Below, in pieces: positions 35,801 through 47,900 of a stretch of 64,000 nucleotides of DNA. The notes under the pieces are model-generated. The model made no database searches, was not told the origin of the DNA, and worked only from the letters and a program-made list of their open reading frames with translations. The position numbers were made by a program, and so were the translations under genes. Source of the DNA: Leuctra nigra (taxonomy: Eukaryota; Arthropoda; Insecta; Plecoptera; Leuctridae); contig OW203761.1 in the NCBI GenBank assembly GCA_934045905.1, forward strand, positions 30,244,964 through 30,308,963, written 5' to 3'. Each line of letters starts with the position of its first letter. Positions within the stretch are counted from its first letter, which is position 1.

Positions 35801-38701
35801 TGTTCACTGCCATTTGCTCTCACCAGGATCGCTAGCATAGAGTCTACTTGAGCAGCTTCGTAGGGCCAAGATGGGTAACATTTTTCTTAGTAACCAAAAT
35901 GTCCGTGAGATGGCGGCAGCGGTTGGGTAACGTCTTTGGTAGAAACTAAAATGAGTTTTTTATGTATTAATAGTCTTTGGAAGTCTGTTGTTATCTCAAA
36001 TACATTTAAAAATTTAAATTACATTGTCCTACGTGCATAGTATCTTTGTAAAACGAAATGTCATCATTGACCCAACATAGATTCCATATTTTCAAATTTT
36101 CGTCATCTTGCCGCGTTCTAATCTCTGCCCAGTAAATAGTTTTCACATGAAAACAAGAGACGACTTCAGGCTACATCTTTGTACTATGTAAATTTTTTAT
36201 TTTTTTTTTGTTAATTTTTGGGTCATTTTTAATAATGTAAACACTCTGTGCCGTAATTATTTGTACCAGAAATCAAAGCCGGAAATGACGTCATTTTGTT
36301 ACCCATCTCGGCCTAAAGTCGGATTTAGGCAGGTGACATAGTGGCGCCATCTATGCTGAGCTTTGCGTGAACAAGGCCATTGTAGGTATTTGCATAGACA
36401 TTGTATAGCCTTCGTATTTGCCAAGATTAATAATAGTACTTAAGAATTGGCTGTAACCTACTCGAAAAACATTCGGAGATAATATTTCCTAAATATCGCT
36501 AAAACTTTTGTACCATTTTTACATTTTTGTACCATTGTACTTTTGTACAACTTTTGTAATATGACAACTAATTAGCGTGGCATATTTTTTAGTCGACCGA
36601 AGTACCGTAAACACCGTACGTTTACGGGCCGCCGTAAACACAATTTTATCAATCTATGTACAATATTTAATTTGTGCCACATCTCGTGGAAAATCTTAAA
36701 TTTCGCTATTTTTTCAGATTTAGCTGGAGTTTGAGCACAAATATTGTATTTATAAGTTAGTGTTTATGAAAAAGTACCCACACTAATAGGTTTTCACATT
36801 TTTCATAATTTTAATGATTCAAAAGTTATAGCGATATTGAGGAAATATTATCTCCAATGTTTACCTTTTAGTTTTGACTCTTGAACAGTGTTCCCTCCAT
36901 TAGCTTCGTAAGCAATCATCTCCCACCAATGTTATCTGCAATATTAGGTACACCATGAACTGCCACTGGATTCCAGCCTTCTCACCATGCTCATTTGTTA
37001 TTTTATTAATTATGTATTATATACAGTCAGTGTTGTGACTTGTGAGGTACATACCAGCATTCCACCATAATCAATTCAGGGTGCGAATTGATGGGTGATG
37101 AGGGGGATTTCCCCCCTCTGGTTTTCTCATTCTCGGCAAGCATCCCAGGGAGGGATAGATTTTTTCCCCCCTCTGTAAATGTTGACTGGAAACAATAGAA
37201 TTACCTACTTTTTTCTGAAATAAACCTTATAACAATAAATTGTCACACAAAACAACTGTCAAATTGCCTTTATTAGCAAATAAGCTGTTGATAAGATGTA
37301 TTAATTCCAAGATTTATTTTGCTTAACCACCACTTCTGATTTCCCTTTTAAATTACCTAAAAGCAAATTCTCTTTTGACAAATAGCAAAAAGTAGTGTAC
37401 AAATCGCTTAGGGTAAAATGCACCAAATCAAATCTTGAAATTCAAAATTTCCCGGGGCTGTGCGCCCCGGACCCGCATGATCCTGGGGGGCCCTTCCCCA
37501 GACCGGACCCCCATTGTATTCGTGGGCAATCTTACTTTTCCCCTTTGCTATATTTCCCAACCTACTCGGAATTTTAATTTTTCCTATCCCCCCCACTGAA
37601 AATTGAACAATTCACACCCTGATAATCACGATGACCTTCAAAGTGTGTTCAAGAGTTATTTAACACCAATATCATTCCCAATTAATTTGATAAGACTTTA
37701 AGCCTGAATTACCTATGTGACAACTCGTTCAACTTCTGTGCTATGCCTTGAGCCATAGCCTTCACATGCCTTGAGCCTCAAGTTGGGCATAACTTCTGAT
37801 GTTACTTCATTGTAGTAACTTCAATCATTTTACATGAAAATGTAGTCTCATTTGAACAAGAAATTTAATTCAGGCTTCAGATTAATTCTTTTTTATCATG
37901 TAGAGGTATTATACACTTGTTTTGGTGTTGATTTAAAGCACAAAATATTTAATTATTATCAAAACCAATATCTATGAAGAATGAATCGTTTCAGTTTGGT
38001 AATTTTTTTTGTTTTACTGCAACTTGATGCAAGTAATATCAAACAAAATTGCAATAAACTTTGAATATAGAAAATATAGAAATGCAATACAGTTTTAAAT
38101 CCGAAGAATTTACATTAAATATTCGATTAAATGTGCTGGTACCCTGCTGTAATTTCTTAGCAACATTTTCTTGCAAGCGGCAAGACATAACAAGAGATAC
38201 ACAGAATACTTCAAAAGCCGAGATACCCACTAACATTTATGTTCACACACTTATTTTTCTATCACTAGTTCATCCCTGTAAGACGTAATAATAATAAAGT
38301 ATTCATTCCCGTCTAGAAGCCAGCACCACCTCAAAAAACAGTGTTGCAGTCCCGCGCAGTGGCTGCAGCTTTTAATGTCGATGAAGATGATGATGAACCC
38401 GAGGAAATGCCTCCAGAAGCCCGCATGAGGATGAGAAATATTGGCCGGTATGTAGTACTTCTTCATAAGTACTAAGTGCTTCATAAGTGCTTGTGTTAAT
38501 TTTTTAATGGACAGACTGGGTTAAATTCTATTTCTTGATTTCAGTGAAACGCCAACCTCTGCTGGCCCCAACTCTTTTGGCAAAACGAAGCAAGGTTTCT
38601 GTGATAACAAAAAGATGTTCGAGAAAACGATGAAGAAAGCCATGGATGGCTCCACCATTCCTCCACCACAACCACTGGTTCCAGAGAATCTTTCCGATTA
38701 G
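32899..38701 (+). CDS. PCNP: PEST proteolytic signal-containing nuclear protein (PCNP)
   Basis: Exons: 32899-32935, 34995-35182, 38317-38447, 38545-38701; phases agree and total 513 nt (170 aa; human 178). The diagnostic core is in exons 3-4: [51 protein letters not shown]. This matches the conserved vertebrate PCNP block, including its acidic PEST region. Exon 2 is rich in D, R, H and K ([19 protein letters not shown]) and ends in [10 protein letters not shown], the KISIKLG equivalent. PCNP is a small nuclear protein that is ubiquitinated and linked to cell-cycle control; its mechanism is poorly known. Exon 1 ([12 protein letters not shown]) is inferred from phase and a stop at 32854 in frame; its donor GTGCAT is weak, so the first 12 residues are least certain. 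Introns 1 and 2 are about 2.1 and 3.1 kb and carry MITEs. Confidence 0.9.
35261..35517. repeat. Inverted-repeat element in PCNP intron 2
   Basis: CATGGTGGTATACAGAGAG is inverted, with one mismatch, near 35500-35517. The enclosed segment is GC-richer than its flanks. It is possibly a MITE remnant. Confidence 0.45.
35809..36380. mobile_element. Degenerate TIR element in PCNP intron 2
   Basis: Inverted subterminal blocks include GCTTGTTCAC at both ends and GGCCAAGATGGGTAACA against its complement near 36299. Similarity is imperfect, suggesting an old copy about 570 bp long. It has no coding capacity. Confidence 0.5.
36474..36857. mobile_element. 384-bp MITE in PCNP intron 2
   Basis: Ends GGAGATAATATTTCCT with AATATCGCTA are inverted over about 36 bp with few mismatches. 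The interior is AT-rich and non-coding. Confidence 0.7.
37077..37621. mobile_element. 545-bp hAT-like element in PCNP intron 2
   Basis: Ends CAGGGTGCGAATTG and the complement of CAGGGTGTGAATTG are inverted. ATAATCA occurs close to both ends but three bases off on the left, so a clean 8-bp duplication is not shown. The interior holds G/C-run text like the 10463 hAT element. Open frames in it are not protein-like. Confidence 0.6.
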
Positions 38702-38906
38702 GTTTCCAAGGCACATGCACTTCATGTAGATGTTCCCAATTTAGCATGTAATCATTTGAATTGAACCTATCTCATACTTTTACTTGTGACATATATGAAA
38801 CTATTGCCTATAACTTGTTAACTTAATTTACTGAACAATGAAATAATAGTGAAATGCATTTTAAGTGTTTATGTAGGTATTTATTGAAAGTAAATTATTT
38901 TAACAA

Positions 38907-41900
38907 TCACTTTCGCACTTGCTGTCCACCCTGCCTCATCATGTCCTGCAACAGAAAGAGAAACAAATTCCACTGAAAAACCAGTTGTTGCTTGAAAACA
39001 TACTGAATATTACTTCGATGAGAATTACAATACAATACATTTAGCTTGCTGGAATGCATTTTAAATTTTCCTGTAAAACAATCTCGGAAAATTTTCTTTC
39101 TCTCATCTCGAGTTGAGCAAAAAATCTCTACGAGGGTCACTTTGGCAGAACTATAAAAGGTGCTGAAACTTTTCACATTAAAATTATAGAACATGAACAT
39201 TTGCGCAATATATAGAAATAATATTTTAGTTACGAGAAAACAGTTGCAGACAATTGAATAATAAGACTGAAAAACAGTTACACTAGGGGTCAAATAGCAC
39301 ACGTTTGAGATTAGTAAGTAAGAATTGGAAGGTTGTTAAAGAAGAATTATTTTGTACATAACAAAGATTGTGTTGATGTCATAATTTTACATACCGGGTG
39401 GCGCAAAAAAAATCCCCCCGATTGAGAGGTCACTATATCGAAACTATTAGAGATCGGATTCTGAAATTTGTACACATACCTATTAGAAAACATACCAAAA
39501 TTTAATTTGTGCAAGTTTCAAAAACTTTACTATTGTAGGAAAAATGTTACAGCTGTTAAAATTTGGTGTCAAAAAATTGATGCGGAGCTCAAATAGTGCG
39601 CGTCCAGAAAACTTCCAATGGGGCGGGGACGCTGTTTCTTCACAACTACGTACGATATCAAGCTGAAAATTTCAAATTATATTCAAATATGTAACGAAAG
39701 TTATTCTATCTTGAAGTTGCGCTTGAAAACAGAATATTGGGGGGAAAAATCACTTTTATAACGTGTGTAATAAAAGTTAAGAAATAATCTACATATTTAT
39801 ATAGATTTTACGCTCAACTTCAAGATTCCATAATTATTGTTCCATTCATTCAAATTGATTGATATTTTTACACAATCAATCTTAATATATTTTCAATATA
39901 ATTTGAAATTTTCAGCTTGATATCGTCTGTAGTTTTGAAGAAACAACGTCCCGGCCTTTGGAAGTTTTCTGGACGTGCGCTATTTGAGCTCCGCATAATC
40001 AATTTTTTGACAACCAAATTTGAACAGCTGTAACTTTTTTACTACAATAGTAATGTTTTTGAAACTTGCACATTACATTTGGTATGTTTTCTAATATGTG
40101 TACAAATTTGAGAATCCTATCTATAATAGTTTCGATATAGTGACCTCTTCATCGGGGAGATTCTTTTTTTGCGCCACCCGGTATTTAAGATGGCTCCATT
40201 TAGTGACATAAGTACCTATCTTCTTGATATGTGGTTTCAAGAAAAGAAATGGAAGGGAAGAGAATTGTGGATGAATTTCCAAGGAAGAATTGGAAATGTA
40301 ACTCAGTTAATGGACGAAAGTACTAACATCAATTCACACATAAAATCAACTACCTATTATACCAAAGATAAATTTCCAGATTTACATTAAATAATAATTT
40401 ATTTGATTTTATGAATTCATAAGTTAACATTTATAAATTCATTGAACTCCTTCAAACCCGTCATTTCGTCTGGTTCATTTCATTCCGTTTTTTCAACTGT
40501 AACTTCAATAAACTTTTTTCCCATTAAAAAAAATGTTTGAAACCTGCACATTATATTTTGCCTTTGGTACCTTTTTCTTAAGTACCTATGTATGTAACTA
40601 AAAATTTCAGAACCCTATTTTCCATAGTTTCGTTATGGTGATCTCTCAAACGGGTGAAAGAGTGATCTTTTACAGTAGGTTGGTGAAAGTCATCATCTCT
40701 TTAACGTGGCGCGATCACTCGATATAGCACATTTTTATTTATTTTTGAAATTACCATTTCAAAATACCTTTTACAACAGTTCAACTATATTTAAGCATAA
40801 AATACTCATTTAATATCCTGTAGTTTGCAACTCCCGCCCAATAATGAGTTTTCAATTTTATGTCTTTTGAGAATGTACAAAACATTAACATGGGAGGTAT
40901 AGGAAAATCATTTCGAATTTGGTTAATAACTTTTAAAATAGCACACGTTGGTATCGTTTTCAATTTATTTCCTCATGGTAAGTCCGTATGACTACCAGAA
41001 AAAAAGTTTTTTGTTAAAATCTGACGGTACAAAATAATTAGAACTTCATTTTAGCTTAAAAATGACACGATTTTACTTGGCTGCCATAAGATAACATGGG
41101 GGAGAAAACTCAAATTATCTCAGAAACTAGACACGAGAAGTCTTTAATTTTTTCAGGGATTATGTATGTCATGAATATCAATAAGTACACAAAAATTTAT
41201 GATGATCTGAGACTATGCCTCGAGTGATCGCGCCACCTTAATGTGGCTCAACTGATCGAACATTCCAAAATGTTTATTTTTTGAAATTACCATCATGAAT
41301 TACTTTTTCCAACATTTCAACTATATTGAAGTATAAACAAATCATAAAATGTAATTTAACATGCAACTCCTGTCTTACAGCGAGGTTTCAAATTATTGCC
41401 TTCCGAGAATGAACCAAACTTTAACGCAGGAGGTATAGGAAAATCATTGCGCTTTTGGTTTATAACTTTAGGATATCCATATCTACCAGAAAAAAAGTTT
41501 TTTGTTCAAAGTTGGGACTACATAAAAATTAGATCTTCATCAATATGAAGATTTTACTTGTCTGCCATAAGATAACATGGGGAAGAAAACTCAATTTATC
41601 TCAGGAACTAGACACGAGAAGTGTTTAATTTTTTCAAGGATTGTGTATGGCATGATTATCAATAAGTAGACAAAAATTTATGAAAATCTGAGACCATGCC
41701 CGATTGGATGAGCCACCTTAATAAGTGTACCAAATATAATAATCAAACATCACATGCGTGATTGTTTGGGAATAGACATTTGGTAAATAATGTTGCAAGC
41801 TTCAAATTGGACCAGTATATAGATAAATACTGGCACAGAGTGCACTTGCTGTAGCCATTGTTTTTGCACTCTTAACAATTCGCTCATGAGCAGTTAATTT

Positions 41901-44352
41901 GGTGACAATGATGTGTCTCTGCTCTCAGCAAATGTGCAGAGTTGAAAAATGTTTTACCCTGTGTAGGTCAGACAGACAGTCACTCACTTTAAATGTAGGC
42001 CAAAAAATTTATTATGAGCTATAATTTATTCAGCACGAATTTAGAAACAATTGACATTACTAGGTACCTACCTATTTGAACGTTTTGTAAACCCTTTTTC
42101 TGTTGTTGGCACTGTATCGTTCGTACTACCACATTAAGAATGTCTGCTCTTTAAACATGAGTTTGGCACAATTCAAAGAATCTGAACGAGTGTGACATTT
42201 TGAAGTCCAAGTCGAGTACGTACTCAACTCAAGTCAGAGCCTGCTAACTGGATCACAGACTAAGATGTTATTGTACCAAATCAGATAATCAAACACATGT
42301 GCGTAATAGTGTTTGGGAATAGTTATTTGGTAAAAATTCTATTGCAAGGTTCAAATTGGACCAGCTTATGAAAGTAGGCTGGCACAGAGTGCGCTTGCAT
42401 CATATCACAACGGCATTACATCTCCTGTAGGTACACTCGGCCAAACAAAAATTGATCGTTGATCAAATTTGAATGACTGCTGGTCATGTCCCATACCAAT
42501 CAAAGCTTGTTATTATCGTTGAAATGTGGGGTCACCTACTAGAGTGAGACAAGGAGATCGCTTGGACTGACTTCGGATGCTGCAATCTAACAAATGTATC
42601 AGTCAATCAAATTTGATCAACGATCAATTTTTGTTTGGCGGAATGTACACACACAAGTAATCCAAGCTCATACATTCGTCAGCTTTGTATTTATTGTACC
42701 AAATCAGATAATCAGACACCTCGAGAGGCAGTGTTTGGGAATAGTTACTTGGTAAAAATTATATTGCAAGGTTCAAATTGGACCAGCATATGAATGTAGG
42801 CTGGCACAGAGTGCGCTTGCATCATATCACAATTCAAGATGGCCAAATAGCGAGTTTGACCTTGAAGAGAATTTTTAAATCTATTTATATTAATATCTAC
42901 CTATTATCTTTTTATTGTATTATTGTTAATAATAAAATAAGGCTAGGTAGGTATACCTATACTTGTCTTCAAAACTGTTCGTTGAAAATAATTTATAGTA
43001 GTTTGGAATGGGTCCATTCCACACAACGAAATTATTTTCATTGAACAGTTCTAAGACTGGTTATGCAACCTTATATTTGCTTATTTTCGCGAATTCATAT
43101 AAAAAAGAATTAGTGTTGTCGGCCGCGATTCAGGATCTCATTGGCTGTGCGACAAACATGGCATCATTAAGTTGCATTTACCATGGAGTAGTACCTAGAA
43201 GTACCATTTTATATAATGATGGAAGACATTCATAAGTCACTGAAAGATGCCAGATTACATTTACAAGATGACAGATAGTAGACAATTTTTGTGTTTGCAT
43301 GATTATGAACATTTTCGTGCAAATAGGCCTGGCCAAATTTTTATTGTTGGTGAATGTTGCAGTTAGGTAGGTAGGTAGCAAATATAATTTTAGCTCAATG
43401 GAAAATGAAGAAAAAAACAGAACAGGAATTGTTTGATCAGCTTTACCCACACTATGTATCAGAAGGTATATTACAATGTAGGCTAGCACCTAGCAAGCAA
43501 TGTGGAAAGCTCACTGGAAATGTTACGGCCAGCCTAATTACTTCATTTAGGTAGGTACTACCTAAGTTACCTACCTACTTGCATTCATCATTGTACATCA
43601 TGCATTCATCATTATGCGATTTTTCTTAAGAGATCTTACCCTCGGGAAGTTCCGCTGTGGTGGAGTACGCACGCGGCGATCGGCCTTGGACCTGTTTCGC
43701 ACCACCTTGGAGTGGATGGCGCAAGACACACAGTAGTGCAGCTTGGCATACAGCTTGGGCAGTTGGTACGCTGCAATCACAGAATGAAATAAAGTTGGAG
43801 CATATGAAATTAGTAATCACGTAGTATTGCCGTAGTTCTCTGGCAGATTTCAAGCAGCCTTTTTCATGTGCTTACATGTGTATACGCTGGCTTCAGTGAT
43901 GTCTCGCACAGCTGCTGCTTCCACAATGTTGCGAATGACGAACTTCTTGATGGCTTTATCCTTCGGAACGCACCGGGCACAGTTGGTGCATCGTACAGGA
44001 TTCACATGACCACGACCATGCTTGGAGCGCCCGCTGTTTCTTCGCTTGCAGGTCTAAATGATAACAAGAAACCAAATTCATATCAGAACAGACTTGTAAC
44101 AAAGACATTCCTTTACAACTGGTAAAATAGAAGCCAGATCTTAAATGATTTCAATGGAGGGAGAACATGAATTTGATAGGACATGGCCACATGGAGCTTC
44201 CTAACCACTATGTTATGTTCGGGATACATCTAGCGTGGCCACACCAAAAAACTAGCAATACAGATATTATCCATATTATATAGGCCAATTTTATTTCACC
44301 CGTGCTATTCGTACTTTCCCACAAACGATTAACGCATGAAAATACTAACCAT
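38907..44352 (-). CDS. RPS26: 40S ribosomal protein eS26 (RPS26)
   Basis: Exons, minus strand: 44352-44350 (the ATG alone), 44053-43876, 43770-43640, 38945-38907; 351 nt, 116 aa (human 115). Exon 1 ends exactly after ATG with donor GTTAGT, the same intron position as in human RPS26. Exon 2 reads [17 protein letters not shown], then [20 protein letters not shown] and [15 protein letters not shown]. Exon 3 reads [20 protein letters not shown] and ends PPQRNFPR. The zinc-type cysteines C23, C26, C74 and C77 are in their usual places. The last exon ([12 protein letters not shown], stop 38907) matches the insect DMARN..-type tail and lies 4.7 kb away behind a transposon-filled intron. The protein sits at the mRNA exit channel of the small ribosomal subunit. 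A pyrimidine-rich TTTTCTCTCTGT before the ATG may be the TOP-type start. It is convergent with PCNP, 205 bp apart. Confidence 0.94.
39394..40181. mobile_element. 788-bp element with about 290-bp inverted arms and TA target site
   Basis: Ends CCGGGTGGCGCAAAAAAA are inverted and the arms stay similar for about 290 bp. TA flanks both sides (39392-39393 and 40182-40183), which suits a Tc1/mariner-type non-autonomous element. A fragment of its arm recurs at about 40540-40660. It lies in RPS26 intron 3. Confidence 0.75.
40705..41237. mobile_element. TTAA-bounded TIR element, copy 1
   Basis: Terminal repeats CGTGGCGCGATCACTCGA and the complement GGTGGCGCGATCACTCGA are inverted. TTAA abuts both ends (40701-40704 and 41238-41241), as piggyBac-type elements leave. 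The interior is about 70-80% similar in order to copy 2, which starts immediately after the shared TTAA. Confidence 0.7.
41242..41717. mobile_element. TTAA-bounded TIR element, copy 2
   Basis: TIRs TGTGGCTCAACTGATCGAAC and its imperfect complement, with TTAA at 41238-41241 and 41718-41721. The shared interior blocks with copy 1 include GGAGGTATAGGAAAATCATT and ACTAGACACGAGAAGT. It has no coding capacity. Confidence 0.7.
41727..42834. repeat. Three direct copies of an about 135-bp repeat in RPS26 intron 3
   Basis: Copies at about 41727-41857, 42273-42410 and 42696-42834 share GTTTGGGAATAG, CAAATTGGACCAG and CTGGCACAGAGTGC. The second and third are closest and bracket the family 2 MITE at 42428-42650. 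Confidence 0.75.
42428..42650. mobile_element. MITE family 2, intact copy without nested insertion
   Basis: It starts TAGGTACACTCGGCCAAAC and ends with inverted TTGTTTGGCGGAATGTAC. It aligns along its length with 61079-61483, including GACTGCTGGTCATGTC, which is interrupted in that copy. This copy is therefore the empty-site reference. Confidence 0.82.
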
Positions 44353-44951
44353 TATGACACGATACAGAGAGAAAATCTGGCAAAATGGCCGAGCGGAACT
44401 AAACTCAACTGTGGTCGGAACAGGAAACGCCAGAAAAATGAAGTGCATGATGGTCAGCAAATTGGCGCAAAAATTCAATCTTCATTCATGATTTTTGAAT
44501 AAAATATGCGAGATTATTGCAGATGAATGAAATTTTGCGCTAAATCGCAAGGAAAATTTTACATACAAAGAAATGAAATTATGATGAAGATTGGGGAAGT
44601 TAGTGGTTACAGTCTATTTAGAGTAAAGCCCCATGTAGTATGACTGGTCACTGCTAAGGACGATTGTTGCGTATGCGAAGAATTAAAAAAAAAAACCGGG
44701 CTGAACCTAGCCTTCGGACAGCTGCTATTCCCCCCAATTTCAGCCTCTCAGAAGCGTGTTGCCAACGCCGTAAAACCAAAAAACGCTAAAGTTTAATTGC
44801 TAATTACGGCCTAATTAGCGTGTACAGATAAAAAAATTAAGTCATATTGTTACTAATACATCTCCATTTTAATATCTGCGCGAAAAAAGATGTTAATATA
44901 TCAATGTAAATTGAAGATAATATACAATTAAAAAAATATGTAATTAATTAA
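44353..44951. promoter_or_regulatory. RPS26 5' flank, up to the satellite array
   Basis: Sequence immediately right of 44352 is the RPS26 5' leader and promoter. Beyond about 44700 it becomes AT-rich and ends in AAAAAAATATGTAATTAATT, the left boundary of the satellite array. No other gene is seen; the open frame at 44302-44502 is antisense to the leader and has no recognised features. Confidence 0.45.
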
Positions 44952-47900
44952 TTTCAAGATGAATGTATTTTTTTTTATTTTTTATTTTTTGACAGGAGTT
45001 TCATTAAACATTGTAGTACAACATGTCAAAAGATGTAGGTGCCTCAACGAAATCTTCTTTACCAATTAAGTGATATTAATAATTAATTGATCTGATCTAA
45101 TTCGATTTTTCATTAAAAGATCATACTTTTTTTAGTCACACTAACACTCAAATTCCGTTTGTAAAGCATAAACTTACTAAAAGAAAAATTCGCACACCTA
45201 GGATTTAATTGCTTCAATGCTATTTCGTTGATACAAGACTTAATCAGCATTCATTAATTAGCATAATTAAACTCAAATTTTCAAGATGAATGTATTTTTT
45301 TTTATTTTTTATTTTTTGACAGGAGTTTCATTAAACATTGTAGTACAACATGTCAAAAGATGTAGGTGCCTCAACGAAATCTTCTTTACCAATTAAGTGA
45401 TATTAATAATTAATTGATCTGAACTAATTCGATTTTCATTAAAAGATCATACTTTTTTTAGTCACAATAACACTCAAATTCCGTTTGAAAAGCATAAACT
45501 TACTAAAAGAAAAATTCGCACACCTAGGATGTAATTGCTTCAATGCTATTTCGTTGATACAAGACTTATTCAGCATTCATTAATTAGCATAATTAAACTC
45601 AAATTTTCAAGATGAATGTATTTTTTTTTTTTTTTTTTTTTTGACAGGAGTTTCATTAAACATTGTAGTACAACATGGCAAAAGATGTAGGTGCCTCAAC
45701 GAAATCTTCTTTACCAATTAAGTGATATTAATAATTTAAAAAAATATGTAATTAATTAATTTCAAGATGAATGTATTTTTTTTTATTTTTTATTTTTTGA
45801 CAGGAGTTTCATTAAACATTGTAGTACAACATGTCAAAAGATGTAGGTGCCTCAACGAAATCTTCTTTACCAATTAAGTGATATTAATAATTAATTGATC
45901 TGATCTAATTCGATTTTTCATTAAAAGATCATACTTTTTTTAGTCACACTAACACTCAAATTCCGTTTGTAAAGCACAAACTTACTAAAAGAAAAATTCG
46001 CACACCTAGGATTTAATTGCTTCAATGCTATTTCGTTGATACAAGACTTAATCAGCATTCATTAATTAGCATAATTAAACTCAAATTTTCAAGATGAATG
46101 TATTTTTTTTTATTTTTTATTTTTTGACTGGAGTTACATTAAACATTGTAGTACAACATGTCAAAAGATGTAGGTGCCTCAACGAAATCTTCTTTACCAA
46201 TTAAGTGATATTAATAATTAATTGATCTGATCTAATTCGATTTTTCATTAAAAGATCATACTTATTTTAGTCACACTAACACTCAAATTCCGTTTGAAAA
46301 GCATAAACTTACTAAAAGAAAAATTCGCACACCTAGGATGTAATTGCTTCAATGCTATTTCGTTGATACAAGACTTAATCAGCATTCATTAATAAGCATA
46401 ATTAAACTCAAATTTTCAAGATGAATGTATTTTTTTTTATTTTTTATTTTTTGACAGGAGTTTCATTAAACATTGTAGTACAACATGTCAAAAGATGTAG
46501 GTGCCTCAACGAAATCTTCTTTACCAATTAAGTGATATTAATAATTAATTGATCTGATCTAATTCGATTTTTCATTAAAAGATCATACTTTTTTTAGTCA
46601 CACTAACACTCAAATTCCGTTTGTAAAGCATAAACTTACTAAAAGAAAAATTCGCACACCTAGGATTTAATTGCTTCAATGCTATTTCGTTGATACAAGA
46701 CTTAATCAGCATTCATTAATTAGCATAATTAAACTCAAATTTTCAAGATGAATGTTTTTTTTTTTTTTTTTTTTTTTTTTTGACAGGAGTTTCATTAAAC
46801 ATTGTAGTACAACATGGCAAAAGATATAGGTGCCTCAACTAAATCTTCTTTACCAATTAAGTGATATTAATAATTAATTGATCTGATCTAATTCGATTTT
46901 TCATTAAAAGATCATACTTTTTTTAGTCACACTAACACTCAAATTCCGTTTGAAAAGCATAAACTTACTAAAAGAAAAATTCGCACACCTAGGATGTAAT
47001 TGCTTCAATGCTATTTCGTTGATACAAGACTTATTCAGCATTCATTAATTAGCATAATTAAACTCAAATTTTCAAGATGAATGTATTTTTTTTTTTTTTT
47101 TTTTTGACAGGAGTTTCATTAAACATTGTAGTACAACATGTCAAAAGATGTAGGTGCCTCAACGAAATCTCCTTTACCAATTAAGTTATATTCATAATTT
47201 AAAAAAATATGTAATTAATTAATTTCAAGATGAATGTATTTTTTTTTATTTTTTATTTTTTGACAGGAGTTTCATTAAACATTGTAGTACAACATGTCAA
47301 AAGATGTAGGTGCCTCAACGAAATCTTCTTTTCCAATTAAGTGATATTAATAATTAATTGATCTGATCTAATTTGATTTTTCATTAAAAGATCATACTTT
47401 TTTTAGTCACACTAACACTCAAATTCCGTTTGAAAAGCATAAACTTACTAAAAGAAAAATTCGCACACCTAGGATGTAATTGCTTCAATGCTATTTCGTT
47501 GATACAAGACTTATTCAGCATTCATTAATTAGCATAATTAAACTCAAATTTTCAAGATGAATGTATTTTTTTTTTTTTTTTTTTTGACAGGAGTTTCATT
47601 AAACATTGTAGTACAACATGGCAAAAGATGTAGGTGCCTCAACGAAATCTTCTTTACCAATTAAGTGATATTAATAATTTAAAAAAATATGTAATTAATT
47701 AATTTCAAGATGAATGTATTTTTTTTTATTTTTTATTTTTTGACAGGAGTTTCATTAAACATTGTAGTACAACATGTCAAAAGATGTAGGTGCCTCAACG
47801 AAATCTTCTTTACCAATTAAGTGATATTAATAATTAATTGATCTGATCTAATTCGATTTTTCATTAAAAGATCATACTTTTTTTAGTCACACTAACACTC

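Noticed and set aside
38541..38747. Minus-strand frames opposite PCNP exon 4
   Set aside because: They are antisense shadows of the PCNP coding exon.
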